Shown in pieces: positions 1-6,322 of a stretch of DNA of 9,885 nucleotides. The stretch covers positions 1 to 9,885 of the forward strand of contig CAYGHG010000101.1 of the NCBI GenBank assembly GCA_964349515.1, read 5' to 3'. Both the position numbers and the translations under genes were made by a program. Within the stretch, counting starts at the first letter, position 1, and each line of letters starts with the position of its first letter. The notes beneath the pieces are model-generated. The model was given only the letters and a program-made list of their open reading frames with translations, ran no database searches and was not told where the DNA came from. This stretch comes from CAYGHG01 sp964349515 (GTDB lineage Bacteria; Oederibacteriota; PGYV01; CAYGHG01).

Positions 1-112
1 TTTCCTGTTCCCCTGCCGCAGCCTCGCATCTCGCCCCCGTAATGTTCAGATATTTGTTTATAGAATAATCGTACCACTCGATAGTATTCTTTTCAATATA
101 TTTCCCGCCCCA
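1..112 (-). CDS. 5' end of an unidentified gene, cut by the window edge
   Basis: Reading leftward on the minus strand, a frame is open from just after a TAA (113-115) to the window edge. It gives about 37 residues that look like real protein (for example EKNTIEWYDYSINKYLN), with no resemblance I can name. It lies about 50 bases after the acetyltransferase stop on the same strand, so it may be the next gene of that run. The start is unclear. No ATG, GTG or TTG lies in frame; an ATT is at 95-97 after a G-rich stretch (GGGGCGGG). An ATG at 111-113 is one base out of frame and its frame stops after six codons. Deleting one base from the G-rich run would join that ATG to the open frame, so a frameshift or a sequencing error is possible. 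The product is unknown. Confidence 0.35.
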
Positions 113-161
113 TTATTGTATCATTCAAAGTGTAAAGGTTAGTATTCAAAAAATAACCAAT

Positions 162-641
162 TTAGCCTTTGAATACTTTACAGTAGTAAAAAGCCCTGTG
201 CAAATAATTTCTTTTCTCATAGAACTTATGGGTGCGTTTTCTGTGGACTGCCGTTTCCAGGTCCACTCCTTTGCACCCTTTTGCCTTTGCATGACGTTCA
301 ACAGCCGCGAGCAGCCTGCTGCCCGTCCCTTTACCGCGCAGTTTCTCATCAACCACCAGCTCATTTAACCTGCACATTTTCCCGGCCTGCCAGAGCATGC
401 AGCGTATCTGTGTCCCGGCAAAACCTGTGATTTTTCCTGCGTCAACACAGACAAATGCCGCATAATTTCGGTCTTTAAGTGAATTAACGAAGACTCTTCT
501 GATAGCTGCCTTGTCGAGGGTTTTTCCTTCCCAAAGGCTGCATAAGAGTTTAAACACAGCTTCAAAGTCCTTTATGCCTGCTTGTCTAATCCTAAAATCA
601 GCCCGCCCTTTTATTCGGGCATATTGTTGTTTTGCTTTCAT
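162..641 (-). CDS. GNAT-family N-acetyltransferase
   Basis: This 159-residue protein is a single GNAT domain, which transfers an acetyl group from acetyl-CoA to an amine in the cytoplasm. The acetyl-CoA-binding motif A is clear: strand LNELVVDEK (92-100) followed by the pyrophosphate loop RGKGTGSRLL (102-111). The C-terminal part has the usual HKFYEKRNY segment (138-146), with the conserved FYEK just before the last strands. The length is normal for a one-domain GNAT. The substrate cannot be told: GNATs of this shape acetylate amino acids, aminoglycosides, proteins or small amines. The ATG shares four bases (638-641, ATGA) with the stop of the upstream hydrolase. There is only a weak purine stretch ahead of it, so translation is probably coupled to the hydrolase. 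Confidence 0.88.
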   Translation of the reverse strand: MKAKQQYARIKGRADFRIRQAGIKDFEAVFKLLCSLWEGKTLDKAAIRRVFVNSLKDRNYAAFVCVDAGKITGFAGTQIRCMLWQAGKMCRLNELVVDEKLRGKGTGSRLLAAVERHAKAKGCKGVDLETAVHRKRTHKFYEKRNYLHRAFYYCKVFKG

Positions 642-1654
642 TTATTTGCCTGCCAGACCGGTTGTTTCAAAAATGCATCCGTTATCGCCGCGATTTTACC
701 GGTATTGTTCAGGTAAATAAAATGCGAGCCGTCAAGTATTTCATATTTTGCATGCTTTCCGATTCTGTCTAAGTGCATTTTCTGATACTCCTGCGGCGTC
801 ATCTTTAACTGCGCGTTTGGTGTTTCGTATGTCTGTTTTGATATTATCTTGAAATACGGGACACTTTCCGGATACGGCATATCCATCACCTCTTTAATAG
901 CTTCAGACGAGTTCAGAATCTGTTCAATCAATGTGTCATTTATTGTAAATGCCGCAAAGACTATCATATCGTTTATCTCTTTCCCGGTATAGCCGCTGCC
1001 GAGAAGCTTCTTTTTATCCGTGATTAACGCCGCCAAAAGGCCGGTCACGCCGGTTGACTGCTGTAGTTTTGCAAGCGGCAGAATTTTTTTCACGCTGTCA
1101 GGCATCTTTTCATAGTAGCCGGTGCCCGTACCGTCGAGGGAAATAATCCCTGTCACTTCCCGCGGATACGCAGCCGCGTAGTACTCCGCATATACCGATG
1201 ATATGGAGTGAGCCATGAGCACATAAGGCGGTTTAAAGCCGCCTTTTTTCAACGCTTCCCTTATTTCTTCCGTATAATTGGCGCACGTACGCTCCCTTTT
1301 GGTTCCGCTGCTAAAACCTGTACCGAAGTATTCTACGCAGACGGCGGTATTTTTCTCCGCCAATTTACGCATCAGCGGCCCGAAATCAGCGGACGGCAGC
1401 GCAATTCCCATGCCGGGAATAAGGACTATTGTTTTACTACCCGAGCCTGCAGAATAAACATGCATTTTTCCGTCATAAACATCTACAAGTTTCCCGTATG
1501 GCATTATTTTCGCGTATTGGCCCTTGAAATAAGCGGCGCGAAGCACGGTACCTGCCGCAATAACAAGCAGGTTAAACGCGATTATGACCCCTATAATTGC
1601 CAGAAATATCTTAAAAATCTTTCGTTTCGGTTTTACAGCCGGTTTTTCATTCAT
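638..1654 (-). CDS. Membrane-anchored alpha/beta hydrolase
   Basis: This 338-residue protein has one N-terminal membrane segment (about 14-37, after a Lys/Arg-rich start) and then an alpha/beta-hydrolase fold that probably faces the outside. The oxyanion-hole motif IPGMG is at 79-83. The nucleophile elbow is AHSIS (148-152) with Ser150; it is a variant of GxSxG, with Ala and Ser at the Gly positions. The catalytic His is probably His311 in DGSHFIYLN. The acid is less certain; Asp174 in SLDGTG sits where some families place it. The sequence resembles the large group of uncharacterised anchored alpha/beta hydrolases, so esterase, lipase or peptidase-like activity is possible and the substrate is unknown. 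The ATG has a good AGGAGA site seven bases upstream. It follows the DUF3795 gene by 45 bases and overlaps the GNAT gene by four. Confidence 0.85.
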   Translation of the reverse strand: MNEKPAVKPKRKIFKIFLAIIGVIIAFNLLVIAAGTVLRAAYFKGQYAKIMPYGKLVDVYDGKMHVYSAGSGSKTIVLIPGMGIALPSADFGPLMRKLAEKNTAVCVEYFGTGFSSGTKRERTCANYTEEIREALKKGGFKPPYVLMAHSISSVYAEYYAAAYPREVTGIISLDGTGTGYYEKMPDSVKKILPLAKLQQSTGVTGLLAALITDKKKLLGSGYTGKEINDMIVFAAFTINDTLIEQILNSSEAIKEVMDMPYPESVPYFKIISKQTYETPNAQLKMTPQEYQKMHLDRIGKHAKYEILDGSHFIYLNNTGKIAAITDAFLKQPVWQANK

Positions 1655-1699
1655 AATGTATTCTCCTGTTATGAGCCCGTTATGGCATATATAGAAACT

Positions 1700-2272
1700 T
1701 CATTTGCGCAGTTTTATAACATACCCTTTTTCAGCCGCAACAGATTCAATCACTGTGTGCATGACCGCTGATTTCGCCTTCATCTCCGGCCCAACGGTTC
1801 GGCGCTCCGCCTCTTTGATGGATTTTTTCAGCTCATCAATACCCATGACTGTTGCCGCAATGCAGTAAAAACTTTTCGAACGGCCATCGTTATATGAGGA
1901 GAGCATCTTTTCCAGCAGTTTTTCCCTCTGTTTTTGAATCTTTTCAAACCCTGCTACGCCGTGCTCTTGCGCGTATTTAATATCCGCTTCAAGTGTCTGA
2001 TAGCATTTAAACGAATATTTTTTCTTCCCTGCAGCCCTGTGTTTTTTCCACAGGATGCAGCTGTTATTATCAGGGCATTCCACACAAAATTCAACACCCT
2101 TTTTCTTCAGCGCGCAGGTTATAAACGGGCAGCCTGCCGCCATCCTATAGGCGCTCTTGCAGCCGGGGCATCTGCTCTTTGACTCTGTATGGTAGTTCGG
2201 GCATAGCCTGCACGAAAGCCCGCAGATGCCCGCTGAAATGTATTTGATTTTCAAATGATCCGGCCTCTTCAA
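1700..2272 (-). CDS. DUF3795 cysteine-rich protein
   Basis: A 190-residue cytoplasmic protein whose N-terminal third is packed with cysteines at 17, 21, 24, 35, 38, 48, 53, 63, 66 and 72. The opening GICGLSCRLCPNY (16-28) is the hallmark of DUF3795, a family widespread in anaerobic bacteria and archaea and thought, though not shown, to bind metal or an iron-sulfur cluster. The C-terminal half is charged and helical (about 94-160). The start is TTG at 2272, overlapping the TGA of the response regulator by four bases (TTGA). No other start is available back to the in-frame stop at 2318-2320, and the first internal Met (residue 43) would remove half of the cysteines, so TTG is well supported. 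AAGGGCGG just ahead may act as a weak ribosome binding site. The biochemical role is unknown. Confidence 0.85.
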   Translation of the reverse strand: MKRPDHLKIKYISAGICGLSCRLCPNYHTESKSRCPGCKSAYRMAAGCPFITCALKKKGVEFCVECPDNNSCILWKKHRAAGKKKYSFKCYQTLEADIKYAQEHGVAGFEKIQKQREKLLEKMLSSYNDGRSKSFYCIAATVMGIDELKKSIKEAERRTVGPEMKAKSAVMHTVIESVAAEKGYVIKLRK

Positions 2273-2673
2273 ACCGCCCTTAACCCCTTCTTTATCTCGG
2301 CTTTCATCAGCATGTCTTCAACCTTTGCCTGCAGTTTTGCCGGCGAAAACGGCTTTAGCATGTGCGCGTCACCGCCTGCCTGAAAACATCTTTGCGTGCC
2401 CTCAACCTGATCTACGGCTGTCAGAAAGAGAATCGGAATATTCCTGGTTTTCGGATCACGCTTGACCCTCATGCATACCTCAACACCGTCCATAACAGGC
2501 ATGAGGACATCCATAATGACGAGATCAGGAGACACTTTATTGATGATTTTAACGGCTTCTTCACCGTTTAGTGCTGAATATATGTCAAAATTTGCTGAAA
2601 GCGTGTCTCTGACTGCATTGATTATGCCCCCTTCATCATCAGCAATCAATATCTTTTGCTTGGCATCTCCCAC
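2269..2673 (-). CDS. Single-domain response regulator (CheY/Spo0F type)
   Basis: This 134-residue protein is one receiver domain with no output domain. All key residues are present (numbered from the GTG at 2673): the acidic pair Asp12-Asp13 (ILIADDE), the phosphoacceptor Asp55 (VIMDVLMPVMDG), Thr85 (LFLTA) and Lys107 (LKPFSP). Such proteins act as phosphorelay intermediates or bind partner proteins when phosphorylated. No kinase lies beside it; the kinase at 8381-9835 has its own regulator. I chose the GTG at 2673 because AAAGGGG sits eight bases before it. The in-frame GTG at 2682 would touch that site, leaving no spacing, and would add only three residues. It is the first gene of a minus-strand run behind a good promoter, and overlaps the DUF3795 start by four bases. 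Confidence 0.9.
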   Translation of the reverse strand: MGDAKQKILIADDEGGIINAVRDTLSANFDIYSALNGEEAVKIINKVSPDLVIMDVLMPVMDGVEVCMRVKRDPKTRNIPILFLTAVDQVEGTQRCFQAGGDAHMLKPFSPAKLQAKVEDMLMKAEIKKGLRAV

Positions 2674-2721
2674 AAATATCACCCCTTTCTTGTTTCCCCC
2701 ACTAAATCATCTTTCAATAAG

Positions 2722-2750
2722 AGTATATTTGCGAAAAACTGAAAAATCAA
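2722..2750 (-). promoter_or_regulatory. Sigma-70-type promoter of the response-regulator operon
   Basis: On the minus strand, TTGATT (2745-2750) and TATACT (2722-2727) are separated by exactly 17 bases, matching the consensus at 4 of 6 and 5 of 6 positions. Transcription would begin near 2715, about 40 bases before the GTG start. The -35 box and spacer lie inside a long inverted repeat rich in A-tracts. Confidence 0.6.
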
Positions 2751-2773
2751 GTTTTTTGATTTTTTAGTTTTTC
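2733..2773. repeat. 18-bp near-perfect inverted repeat over the promoter
   Basis: The left arm 2733-2750 (GAAAAACTGAAAAATCAA) and right arm 2756-2773 (TTGATTTTTTAGTTTTTC) match at 17 of 18 positions when one is inverted, with a five-base loop. A second small inverted repeat, CAAAAAA-GCCG-TTTTTTG, follows at 2773-2790. The arms cover the -35 box and most of the spacer of the promoter at 2722-2750. It could be an operator or a bent-DNA element. A terminator for plus-strand transcription is less likely because no plus-strand gene lies before it. Confidence 0.65.
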
Positions 2774-2868
2774 AAAAAAGCCGTTTTTTGATGTTTTTGC
2801 AATATACTTATAAACACTGCATTCCGGTACCGGTTATTACAACTTTTGTCTTCTGTCTTGATTTCACC

Positions 2869-2896
2869 TTATAGCTTATAGCTTATAGCTTATAGC
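2869..2896. repeat. Four tandem copies of the heptamer TTATAGC
   Basis: Four exact head-to-tail copies of TTATAGC run through 2869-2896, followed by a partial fifth (TTA). They lie between the end of the esterase gene and the upstream region of the response-regulator operon. No coding role is visible. Short tandem repeats of this kind can vary in copy number by slippage. Confidence 0.9.
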
Positions 2897-2904
2897 TTAA
2901 ATAC

Positions 2905-2927
2905 CCCCCTTTCCAAAGCAAAGGGGG
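2905..2927 (-). terminator. Hairpin after the esterase gene, candidate terminator
   Basis: CCCCCTTT (2905-2912) and AAAGGGGG (2920-2927) form a perfect 8-bp stem with a seven-base loop, starting about 20 bases beyond the esterase stop. On the minus strand a T-rich stretch (GTTTTTTC) comes before the hairpin and only a weak TATTT follows it. The fit to a standard Rho-independent terminator is therefore incomplete, though the position is right. Confidence 0.45.
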
Positions 2928-2946
2928 TTAGAAAAAACAACAAAAA

Positions 2947-4785
2947 CTACCAGCCGTGGTTCGCTACAAGACCCGGCATTATGTTTGTGTCCATCCAGGA
3001 TTTGAGGCCCGCGGCAATCTTTGCCTGCGCCGATACTATCGGGTGGGTGTTGTCTGCGGCGTAATCAGAGGCCGGCAGCGGGAAGTCAGCACTTATTGCC
3101 GGGTTTCTGAGAGGTACATACAACACCTTTGGGTCATTAAAGGCGGTTACTACGTTATTTATGTAAGTGCCGACTGTTGTGCCGATCCATGACGGCACTG
3201 GCTCGGTGCAAAGTATGTATGCATTTGGATAAAATGTCCTGAGCGATGTCAGAAAGCCCGTATAGGCGTTTTGAAAATCTGCCTGTATGGCAGAATTCGG
3301 ATTGTCGTTTGTGCCGAGCGCTATCACCACTACATCAGGCTGCCAGGAAGCAAAATTCCACGTCAGCGAAGCGCCGGAAGGCGCGTTTTCAAAATAGGTA
3401 TAGGGGAAAACCTGAGGCATCGTATAGTCAGGCGCACAGCCGCTGCAGTTGCGGTACATTCCTATGCCGCCCCTGCATATTACCCTGCCCTCTGCGCCGT
3501 AAAGCCTCGCAAGCTGCATTCCAAATGCAGTATCTACATTTGATACGCAGCCGCCCCACTCGCATGGCAGATCTGCGGTAGCTGTTGGCACCGCTGCTGC
3601 ATATTCATTCTGCGAACCGCAGGTTATGGAATCACCTATAAACTCCATCTTCCTCACCGGCGCGCTGTATGACGGCGCCGTGAGCGTTTTGCCTGTATCA
3701 AGGCCGAGCCCTCTGAAAGTATCAACGCCTGATATTCCTTCCGACCGCCTGACTATCATTATTGTGTGCGGCCCGTCAGAGAGCCCCTTTACCACATAAG
3801 GCGTCTGTGTAGGCAGTGCGCTCGACGCATTGCGGCCCGTATTTACCCTGAACTTCGTAAAAGCGTTATGGTCAGAGAAATCGTCAATCGCAAACGCATA
3901 CCAGTCATCCCACTGCGAGCTGATGTTTATGGCAACGCTGGTTCCTTCAAAACCCGCCACTATGTAATTCGCACCCCATCCAACCTTTGGCTGGAGAGGG
4001 TTTGCGTGGTTCCATCTTCCGTAATAATGAATGTTCGGGTCATTCGGCGGCTGAGGCGTGCTTATCAGAGTAGGCGTCTGCGTTATTGTTGACGTGGCTG
4101 TAGCTGTCGGCGGCGTGCCGGTTATGGTCTCCGTTGCCGTCGGAGAAACTGTGTGTGTAGGTGATATGGTGGGGGTGTTTGTGGGTGTGCCTGCTGCAAT
4201 GATATCAACAGCGTCAATGTAAATTGAACCGTTATAATCCGCCCCCGGCTGCATGTTTATTCCCAGCCTGCCGACATTTGTGTGGTCAGGATTAGCACCG
4301 CTTACATAATCCGGATATGCCACATCAAACTGCAGAGTGGTCCAGCCGCCCTTGGTAAAAGAGTTTATCCACGGCCCCTGCTCCCAACATGACATAGCCG
4401 CCCCGCTTTGAATAAATATCGAGCCGCCAATTGTAGGCGCGTCAGACGGAATATATACCCTTGCTATGATTTTCATTCCTGTCATATTTGCAACTGCAGG
4501 AGGCTCTACCCGCACGGCATTTCCCGTACCGCCGGCAAAACTGCCTTGAATCCGCAGCGAACGTCTGCCCAGATATGAGCGGTCATTTGAATTGGTAATT
4601 GAAGTAACACCGCCGTCTCCTTTCACCCAGTTCATGATAGTCCCGTCTTCAAAATTGTAAACAGCATTGTCAGGTGTCATGCTGAGCGTAGGCTCAGGAT
4701 CCGGGGTATCAGAAGTCTTGTTACAAGATATGATAGCTGCCATAACTAAAAAAGCAATCACGAAAACGCTTAAGATTTTTCTCAT
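2947..4785 (-). CDS. Lipoprotein with CBM-like domain, Thr-Pro linker and CE2-like SGNH esterase
   Basis: A 612-residue exported protein. The signal peptide ends in a lipobox IISC with Cys21, so it should be lipid-anchored. Residues about 41-197 look like a carbohydrate-binding jelly roll (YNFEDGTIMNW at the start, IYIDAVDI at the end). A low-complexity Thr/Pro/Ser linker follows (about 200-250). Residues about 253-370 resemble the N-terminal jelly roll of family CE2 esterases (YYGRWNH, FEGTSVAINI). The SGNH hydrolase domain (about 378-605) has GDS with Ser386, the Gly-rich RGGIG (438-442), GTND (491-494) and DNTHP with Asp578 and His581, so all catalytic blocks are present. CE2 enzymes remove acetyl groups from plant polysaccharides such as xylan or mannan; that substrate is inferred. 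The ATG has GAGGAG seven bases upstream. It is monocistronic as far as can be seen. Confidence 0.88.
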   Translation of the reverse strand: MRKILSVFVIAFLVMAAIISCNKTSDTPDPEPTLSMTPDNAVYNFEDGTIMNWVKGDGGVTSITNSNDRSYLGRRSLRIQGSFAGGTGNAVRVEPPAVANMTGMKIIARVYIPSDAPTIGGSIFIQSGAAMSCWEQGPWINSFTKGGWTTLQFDVAYPDYVSGANPDHTNVGRLGINMQPGADYNGSIYIDAVDIIAAGTPTNTPTISPTHTVSPTATETITGTPPTATATSTITQTPTLISTPQPPNDPNIHYYGRWNHANPLQPKVGWGANYIVAGFEGTSVAINISSQWDDWYAFAIDDFSDHNAFTKFRVNTGRNASSALPTQTPYVVKGLSDGPHTIMIVRRSEGISGVDTFRGLGLDTGKTLTAPSYSAPVRKMEFIGDSITCGSQNEYAAAVPTATADLPCEWGGCVSNVDTAFGMQLARLYGAEGRVICRGGIGMYRNCSGCAPDYTMPQVFPYTYFENAPSGASLTWNFASWQPDVVVIALGTNDNPNSAIQADFQNAYTGFLTSLRTFYPNAYILCTEPVPSWIGTTVGTYINNVVTAFNDPKVLYVPLRNPAISADFPLPASDYAADNTHPIVSAQAKIAAGLKSWMDTNIMPGLVANHGW

Positions 4786-4934
4786 TTTAAACTCCTCTAA
4801 AATTTACTTGGTAAATCGATTTTATAATGAAATATTAGCAGTTTTAATCGTAAAATGCAAGTAGGGTATATCTTGTGGGTTACTGCACTCAATAGTGTGC
4901 AATCATAAGATAGCAGACTGTTATTCGTAATTGC

Positions 4935-4963
4935 CCTTCTACCCCGCTCGCGGGGGCAGAAGG
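4935..4963. repeat. GC-rich imperfect hairpin downstream of the small secreted gene
   Basis: CCTTCT (4935-4940) pairs with AGAAGG (4958-4963), and CCCCG (4942-4946) pairs with CGGGG (4951-4955), with a small internal bulge and a four-base loop. It lies about 45 bases beyond the stop of the minus-strand small secreted protein and upstream of the esterase gene. Neither strand has a T-run after it, so it is not a standard Rho-independent terminator. It may be a 3'-end stabilising hairpin or a dispersed repeat. Confidence 0.55.
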
Positions 4964-5005
4964 CTAAAGACGATGGAACATTTACAGCCTTAAAAAAACA
5001 TCTGT

Positions 5006-5344
5006 TCAAATCGTCCCGGAAATCGTCGCCGACTGCGCCCCTGAAATAGAGGCGTTTTTCCACACAGAACCCTCCTTAAAAATCTTGAGAGTCACAGTGC
5101 CAGAACCTGTGTATCTGGAGCAGGTCACAGAAATAAAGGCCCCCCTCGGAACAACATAAACCGAAGAGGTATGAGGAAGATCGTACGTACCTCTCACAAC
5201 CCCGTTTGGCGTCGTGTATTCCGTAAAGACCGAGCCCGGCTGTGTGGCAGTTACTTCATAATATACCTCTACATTTGAGAATGTGCATTTCGCAGCAAAA
5301 GCAAGCCCTACAAGTACCGCCACAATTACAATCAGTTTTTTCAT
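5006..5344 (-). CDS. Small secreted beta-sandwich-like protein
   Basis: A 112-residue protein with a clear signal peptide (MKKLIVIVAVLVGLAFA, then AKC), cleaved probably after Ala17 or Ala18; no lipobox is present. The mature part of about 95 residues is rich in Val, Thr, Ser and Tyr in alternating patterns (VEVYYEVTAT, GTVTLKIF, SATISGTI). This suggests a small all-beta domain. The run of features resembles small exported proteins of the MmpS-like beta-sandwich type found in several phyla; this is from memory and unproven. I start it at the ATG at 5344, which has AGGAGG eight bases upstream. The in-frame ATG at 5404 lacks a site, would hide the signal peptide and lies within the predicted -35 box. 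Two cysteines (20 and one mid-protein, in VTCSRY) could form a disulfide. Confidence 0.75.
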   Translation of the reverse strand: MKKLIVIVAVLVGLAFAAKCTFSNVEVYYEVTATQPGSVFTEYTTPNGVVRGTYDLPHTSSVYVVPRGAFISVTCSRYTGSGTVTLKIFKEGSVWKNASISGAQSATISGTI

Positions 5345-5375
5345 CTTATCCACCTCCTGTCTTATTCCCAATACA

Positions 5376-5404
5376 AGTATAACCCCGCACTCCTTAATAT
5401 GCAA
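5376..5404 (-). promoter_or_regulatory. Probable promoter of the small secreted protein
   Basis: TATACT (5376-5381) is a 5-of-6 match to the -10 box. TTGCAT (5399-5404), 17 bases away, is a weaker -35 box (3 of 6). Transcription would start near 5369, about 25 bases before the ATG at 5344, leaving room for the AGGAGG site. It faces away from the promoter at 5424-5452. Confidence 0.45.
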
Positions 5405-5423
5405 GTTACACGGCTTTCAATCC

Positions 5424-5452
5424 TTGAACAGCGGCCTTTTTAATGATAGAAT
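5424..5452 (+). promoter_or_regulatory. Extended -10 promoter of the FkbM methyltransferase
   Basis: TTGAAC (5424-5429) and TAGAAT (5447-5452) are 17 bases apart and match the consensus at 4 of 6 and 5 of 6. The TG at 5444-5445 gives the extended -10 form TGATAGAAT. The predicted start near 5459 leaves a very short leader before the AGGAGG at 5467, which supports translation starting close to 5480. Confidence 0.6.
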
Positions 5453-5466
5453 CACTTATAAAACAT

Positions 5467-5472
5467 AGGAGG
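5467..5472 (+). promoter_or_regulatory. Strong Shine-Dalgarno site ahead of an ATT codon
   Basis: A perfect AGGAGG is followed seven bases later by ATT at 5480-5482, in frame with the methyltransferase. There is no ATG, GTG or TTG at that spacing in any frame. The first in-frame ATG, at 5612, has no such site. This decides the start of the methyltransferase. Confidence 0.65.
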
Positions 5473-5479
5473 AAAAGCC

Positions 5480-6322
5480 ATTAACTTCATAATCTACAAA
5501 TTACGTAATCTTATAGCAATATTCAGAAATGACCCTGTAACCGGTTTAAAATACAGGATTGCCGCAGGGTATATCAGGCTGGCTTTTATACAGCTTGCCG
5601 CGGTAAAAATAATGAAATTAAGAATTAATTCCATAAAGATTCTCGGTTTTAAAATGAGATTTTTTGACCTTAATGACTTCGTAACGCTGTTTGAAGAAAT
5701 ATTCATACACTGCGACTACAAGTTCCATACAGAAAACAAAAAGCCTGTGATACTTGACTGCGGCAGCAACATAGGGCTTTCTGTAATATACTTCAAGCTG
5801 CTTTATCCGGAATCACAAATCACAGCCTTTGAAGCGCACGGCCCGGCTCATTCCCTGCTGAAACTAAATATTCTTGAGAACAATATCAGCGGCGTAACAA
5901 TCATAAACAGGGCGCTTCACTCCGTATCAGGCAAGAAAATGTGGTTTTATTCAAACTCCGCAAACCCCGGCGCCCTCGGGATGACGCTGGTTTCCGGCAA
6001 ACCCGGCCACGACAGAAAGGACCCTGTAGTATCTGCAGTGCTTTCCGCATACATAAAAGGCAGGATTGATTTCGTTAAAATGGACATAGAGGGGGCTGAA
6101 ACGGAAGTTTTACCTGAAATATTCAAAAAAGGGCGCGCAAAATACTTAAACCGGATGATTGTTGAATACCACCACCACGTCCCGGCAAAATCAGACAAAC
6201 TCGGTTCGGTTCTTTCCCTTTTTGAAAAAGCCGGGTTCGGCTACTGCATAACGTCCTGGGCAAAACCGCCTTTCAGCAAAGACATGGGTCAGGATATGCT
6301 GATTTACTTTTATAAAAAATAG
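5480..6322 (+). CDS. FkbM-family SAM-dependent methyltransferase
   Basis: A 280-residue class I methyltransferase counted from ATT at 5480; starting at ATG 5612 gives 236 residues. The SAM-binding motif I is VILDCGSNIGLS (about 90-101), followed by ITAFEAHG with the acidic Glu118. The FkbM signature DFVKMDIEGAE is at about 197-207, and MIVEYHHH (226-233) is the late conserved strand. Members O-methylate sugars or polyketides, often in surface polysaccharide or glycan gene sets; no such set surrounds this one, so the substrate is unknown. The added N-terminus (NFIIYKLRNLIAIFRNDPVT) reads like genuine protein and leads smoothly into the conserved region. The frame is open back to a TAA at 5459-5461, and no ATG, GTG or TTG occurs before 5612. 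Its stop directly abuts the stop of the convergent gene. Confidence 0.85.
   Translation: MNFIIYKLRNLIAIFRNDPVTGLKYRIAAGYIRLAFIQLAAVKIMKLRINSIKILGFKMRFFDLNDFVTLFEEIFIHCDYKFHTENKKPVILDCGSNIGLSVIYFKLLYPESQITAFEAHGPAHSLLKLNILENNISGVTIINRALHSVSGKKMWFYSNSANPGALGMTLVSGKPGHDRKDPVVSAVLSAYIKGRIDFVKMDIEGAETEVLPEIFKKGRAKYLNRMIVEYHHHVPAKSDKLGSVLSLFEKAGFGYCITSWAKPPFSKDMGQDMLIYFYKK

Noticed and set aside
1208..1771. Plus-strand frame of 187 residues opposite the hydrolase.
   Set aside because: It spans the intergenic gap and two real minus-strand genes, has no ribosome binding site, and its composition is shadow-like.
2824..2833. 10-base palindrome CCGGTACCGG.
   Set aside because: It is isolated, short, and not placed relative to any promoter, so it is probably chance.
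3246..4092. Plus-strand open frames opposite the esterase (3246-3581, 3271-3543, 3766-4092).
   Set aside because: They have no ribosome binding sites, show Arg/Cys-rich shadow composition, and lie wholly opposite a strongly supported esterase.
4807..4860. Possible promoter for the esterase (TATAAA or TAATAT boxes in AT-rich DNA).
   Set aside because: Each -10 candidate pairs only with a poor -35 box (3 of 6 or fewer), so no single promoter can be supported.
4797..5063. Minus-strand frame of 88 residues overlapping the end of the small secreted gene.
   Set aside because: It runs through the hairpin at 4935-4963, has no ribosome binding site, and its sequence looks random.
5344..5404. Longer start (ATG 5404) for the small secreted protein.
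   Set aside because: It lacks a Shine-Dalgarno, buries the signal peptide 20 residues in, and overlaps the predicted promoter.
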